A stretch of 64,000 nt of DNA from Crambe crambe (taxonomy: Eukaryota > Porifera > Demospongiae > Poecilosclerida > Crambeidae). The notes under the pieces were generated by a model. It had not been told where the DNA came from. It did not search any database and worked only from the letters and a program-made list of their open reading frames with translations. Every line of letters begins with the position of its first letter. Positions within the stretch are counted from its first letter, which is position 1. Below, one piece after another: positions 60,861 to 64,000 of the stretch. Both the position numbers and the translations under genes were made by a program. The DNA lies in contig OZ004596.1 in the NCBI GenBank assembly GCA_963924555.1, forward strand, positions 4,102,139 to 4,166,138. Direction: 5' to 3'.

Positions 60861-62323
60861 GATCGACGTACCGACTTACTGGCTATAGTCATCAAAATTC
60901 TGCTTTGGCCATCTGTTAGAGCGGCACCTAGAGGCTGATCTTTTGCTATTAGTTTTGACTAAGGCTCTACTTCACTATTCGATAGCACTCGGAACACTGC
61001 TAATCTTTCTACGCCATTTTGAAGGGGGCGGGGCTTATGGGCGGAGCCACGTAAGCTTAAGTTTAGCTATAGCCAAGGTCTTCATTCATTATCTGATGAT
61101 GTTCCAGTCACTCCTTGCTGAATTACAGTACAGATGCTCATCCTATAGTAGCATTATAGCCAGTACTTGGCTGTAGTGTAGTAAGCTCACTTCACCATGC
61201 CGTGTACATGTCATTTACATTGCTGTTGCTGTAAAATTTTATATCAACAAAACTTAAATAGCTAAACAAATTCTTCAACCAGAGACACTGTATGTACCTA
61301 CAAAACAGGTTTATGTAGAGCTGGCTTTGTATAGTACTGTACTGTAGCCTCCCTCATTCAACTTCAAGCACTAAGAAAAAGGATAGAAACAAGTGAGTGT
61401 AAAAAATTTCTTCAAATAAAAAGGTTAAGTAGGGATAGCCTAAAATCTAGCTGGGCTATCTATAATGTGCTGCAGCCTCGTATGAAAAAAATCTTCGCGA
61501 TATTACCTCATAAAAGGGGTGGGGCAATTAATAGCAGTTCTCCTCATATAACACCTGCACAGGATGTGGCCATTTGATGGCATCCACTATTATGATCACT
61601 ACACCAAATGCATAAACTCCCCATACTCCTCCCTCAAGCAAGACATACGTACCATCTCAATAATTATTTCAGTGATCACATATGTAACAATTAGCTAATG
61701 CTGTTCACTTTTTAAAATGTTCACTCCTTTCAGTACTCCATTACACTGCAGATGATCATCCTTCAAACTCTCCTCCCTGAACAGAATGAAATACTGATCA
61801 TTAAATAAATTTAGTTCAATCAAGGAAGCCTTTAGTGTCTATCAATTTTCATAATCACAAAGAAAAAGAATGCAAACAAGTGAATGTAAAAAATTTCTTC
61901 GAAATAAAAATGTGAAGTAGGGATGCTATTATAACTGCAGCTTCATTATGAAAACCAAGTACTGCAGCATCGAAGCAGTATGGCCCAAAAATCTAGCTGG
62001 AATATGTATTATAACTGCATGCAAGAGAGTGAACTTAGTGAAGTGACCCTTACCCATCATCAAGTACAAGATACTATTCCTACTTCACTCCCATGATGAA
62101 GGGCCAAGGGAGTGAAGTAGGAATAGTATCTCGTACTTGATGATGGGTAAGGGTCACTCCACTAAGTTCACTCTCTTGCATGCAGTTATAATACATATTC
62201 CAGCTAGATTTTTGGGCCATACTGCTTCGATGCTGCAGTACTTGGTTTTCATAATGAAGCTGCAGTTATAATAGCATCCCTACTTCACATTTTTATTTCG
62301 AAGAAATTTTTTGCATTCACTTG
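60861..62323 (+). repeat. Long B unit, second tandem copy
   Basis: Near-identical to 59,382-60,839. Its palindrome (61,876-62,324) differs by a handful of bases, including the spacer (CATGATGAAGGGCCAAG). Confidence 0.9.
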
Positions 62324-62324
62324 T
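61876..62324. repeat. Palindrome, about 215-bp arms, second copy
   Basis: Same design as 60,391-60,839, with a few arm mismatches (for example ATCTTGTACTTG versus ATCTCGTACTTG). Confidence 0.92.
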
Positions 62325-62922
62325 AGATATACATGTGATGCATGCACCTCATTATTATGCTCTCATGTATGTATGTAGATGCTGTTTGAAATTGCATTAG
62401 AGTTGGAATACTACAGATAGCTTGGTAGAATCGACCACCAACACCATATCCAGAGTTTTGTTCATCATCAGCAACCACACCAACAGTAGTATCCTTGGAT
62501 CCACTATTCTTATATTACTTGCAATTACTCTTCTTCTAATTGTCTACATTATAAGTGATTGTACAGTGAGTAGCTAGCAGCTGCTATAGCTCAGATTAGC
62601 AATGATGTAGCTGTGTCATTGTAATATGACATGACTTTATCTTTAAACTCACAGATTTGTTGAAAATTGTACAGCAGTTGATAATGCTTGCCAGTAAATA
62701 ACCACAGGTGCACTCCTTTGACGTGTGATTATAAGTGGGATAAGAGTCTTGTGGCAATTCTCTAACCTTAGTAATGATTAGCTGCATCTATGCTTGCTTC
62801 ATGTAAATTAGTAACTAGCTACACTAGTTAGTTACTTGTTCATTTATAGCTGCATGTAGGTATTTGGTTTACAAAAATTGGTTTATCATTTGCATAGCAG
62901 CTGAACAATCAAGTAGTTAGCT
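62324..62922. other. Region without a firm gene call
   Basis: One minus-strand frame (62,787-62,596) contains VRELPQDSYPTYNHTSKECT with a GTGAGT donor. One plus-strand stretch (about 62,440-62,566) encodes a hydrophobic segment (STILILLAITLLLIVYIISD), also before a GTGAGT. Neither has enough support to call an exon. Confidence 0.35.
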
Positions 62923-63195
62923 CAGTGGAACCTGGATAAGTTGAAATTGTCCTTTACAGAGAGGTGACCTTATTCAGAGGTCATTTAAGTACTATGGTGG
63001 GACAGCAACAAGTGTCCTTTACAGAGAGGTGCTCTTTTATTCAGAGGTCATTTAATACACAAAGTACTATGGTAGGACAGTCCTTTACAGAGAGGTGTTC
63101 TTTATTCAGAGGTCATTTAATACACATGGTGGGACAGCAATAAGTGTAGAGAAGTGTCCTTTATTCAGAATGTCCATCATTCGGAGGTTCCACTG
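62923..63195. mobile_element. Pogo-like MITE with internal tandem repeats
   Basis: Terminal inverted repeats CAGTGGAACCT and AGGTTCCACTG bound 273 bp. The CAGTGGAACC end is typical of pogo/Tigger-type elements. Inside, a unit containing GTCCTTTACAGAGAGGTG and TTATTCAGAGGTCATTTAA occurs three times, then breaks down. A TA follows the right end; the left flank is not a clear TA. Confidence 0.65.
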
Positions 63196-63747
63196 TATAA
63201 CGACTGTACCTGATTGTTGATGCACCTAAATGAAATAGCATCTGACATGTGAATTTCAATAGAGAAACAGTGCATTAAGCACATGGCATACGTGTCCATA
63301 TTTTCATTGCAAAAAGTGCAGACTGAAAACATATCTAGAGACTTACAATTTTACTGGCTCAAACATGTTTGAGAAATGTAAACATTGAGATCTCTACCTG
63401 GGAGTGTCATTATAATGTCAGGTACATGAGAATACTGGTAAGTCCTGAAAGTACAATAGGTCCTTGAAAGTTTGACCTTTCTGTGTCCAACCAAATTTAA
63501 TGGTCAACACAATAAAATAATGCCAGTTAGCAGTTATAATATATTAGTTATAATAATACAATACTATTAGAGATTAGAAAATAAAATACAGAAGCTCTTC
63601 TTTAAAAAAAATTCTATAGCTAGCTACTTTTGAAATAGAGAACCAATCCATAAAAATAACAGCTATACCTATAAAATATGAGATGCATAATTGGCTATTT
63701 GTATAGTGTGTATCTAATTTTTTTGTCTACATGATGTAGCTATGCTA
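63196..63747. other. Non-coding stretch
   Basis: I see no exon or repeat that I can support between the pogo-like MITE and the Death-domain exon. Confidence 0.4.
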
Positions 63748-63750
63748 TTA

Positions 63751-64000
63751 TTTGTGCATATATATATTTTTAATTTCTGATGCAATATCTTTACGGTTGA
63801 CTGTTGGGTCTTTCAGTGCTTCATAGAGGTTACTCCATGATGGTTTCTTTTCTGCTTTCCACTTAAACCATCCATCCACAACTTCATTTACACACTGCTT
63901 CACATCCGAGGGATTATTTGCCTTTATTGCGATAATCTCTTCTGATGGCAATCCAAGAGCCTCAGCTAAGTTTTGCCATTCCTTTATGATGCCTTTTAGT
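63751..64000 (-). CDS. Death-like domain, last exon of a gene cut by the right edge
   Basis: The minus strand reads KGIIKEWQNLAEALGLPSEE, NNPSDVKQCVNEVVDGWFKW, KAEKKPSWSNLYEALKDPTV and NRKDIASEIKNIYMHK, then stops. This is the typical second half of a Death domain (W..L...LGL, C....V..W, SW..L...L, ..A..I). The rest of the gene is beyond 64,000, and its architecture is unknown. It extends the run of minus-strand Death-domain genes. Confidence 0.8.

Larger units (their letters stand above)
50674..62323 (+). mobile_element. Helitron-like composite array H3 (11.65 kb with nested elements)
   Basis: Outer ends are TCAGAGAGTGCGG at 50,674 and TTCACTTG at 62,323, with flanks GTAA|TAGATA (A|T). Units in order: A (50,674-50,891), A plus TAA tract (50,892-51,138), B split by a Ginger transposon (51,139-51,153 and 57,300-57,922), A (57,923 to about 58,158), a TA-flanked TIR element (58,159-59,356), then two long B units (59,382-60,839 and 60,861-62,323). 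At 57,919-57,926 the end CTTG of one unit touches the TCAG start of the next, a direct head-to-tail junction. No replication protein is encoded. Confidence 0.7.

Overview
Origin. The window looks like nuclear DNA of an early-branching animal, most likely a demosponge of the Amphimedon type. The signs are AT-rich DNA full of TAGCTAGC words, very short GT-AG introns, Death-domain, ZU5 and SRCR modules, and animal-type transposons (Ginger, Ty3/Gypsy, Helitron-like, pogo/Tc1-like). The species is inferred and was not checked. Almost all host genes are on the minus strand.

Host genes. The main gene (copy 1, about 24.2 to 1.27 kb, minus strand, 5' end not identified) encodes a very large HELZ2-like protein. 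In order, its exons encode three CCCH-type zinc-finger modules, a proline-rich repeat segment, SF1 helicase 1, a Ser/Ala linker, SF1 helicase 2, an RNase II/R (RNB) domain whose catalytic aspartates are mostly asparagines, and a third UPF1-like SF1 helicase whose Walker A lysine is glutamate. A ZU5 / UPA-like / Death-domain coding segment follows within about 140 bp. It is in a compatible splice phase, so the two may be one fused sensor protein. The whole block is duplicated in tandem: copy 2 occupies about 32.6-48.5 kb, and copy 1 runs off the left edge inside the ZU5 segment. Copy 2 carries several frameshifts. Between the copies, at 25.2-31.9 kb, lies a complete five-exon gene with an N-terminal Death-like domain. 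Another Death-domain exon is cut by the right edge (63.75-64.0 kb). Together this is a cluster of probable innate-immunity or cell-death genes.

Mobile DNA, left to right. A Ty3/Gypsy element at 13,304-18,631 has intact LTRs, GTAG target duplications and integrase upstream of reverse transcriptase (Gmr1-type order). It is absent from copy 2. A no-TSD, Helitron-like family (TC...CTTG ends, A|T target, long 3' palindrome) has insertions at 20,298-23,008, 37,228-38,318 and 50,674-62,323, and exact empty sites for the first two are present in this window. A Crypton-like deletion derivative lies at 27.57-28.50 kb. A degenerate Gypsy fragment lies at 48.9-50.67 kb. Nested inside the last Helitron-like array is a complete 6,146-bp Ginger-type DNA transposon (51,154-57,299, TSD CCGG) with an apparently intact, intron-rich gene for integrase, GPY/F, ULP1-type protease and PHD finger, and also a TA-flanked 1.2-kb TIR element (58,159-59,356). 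A small pogo-like MITE lies at 62,923-63,195.

Together. The host genes form a tandemly evolving cluster of nucleic-acid helicase and Death-fold genes. The duplicated copies serve as before/after references that date each transposon insertion relative to the duplication.
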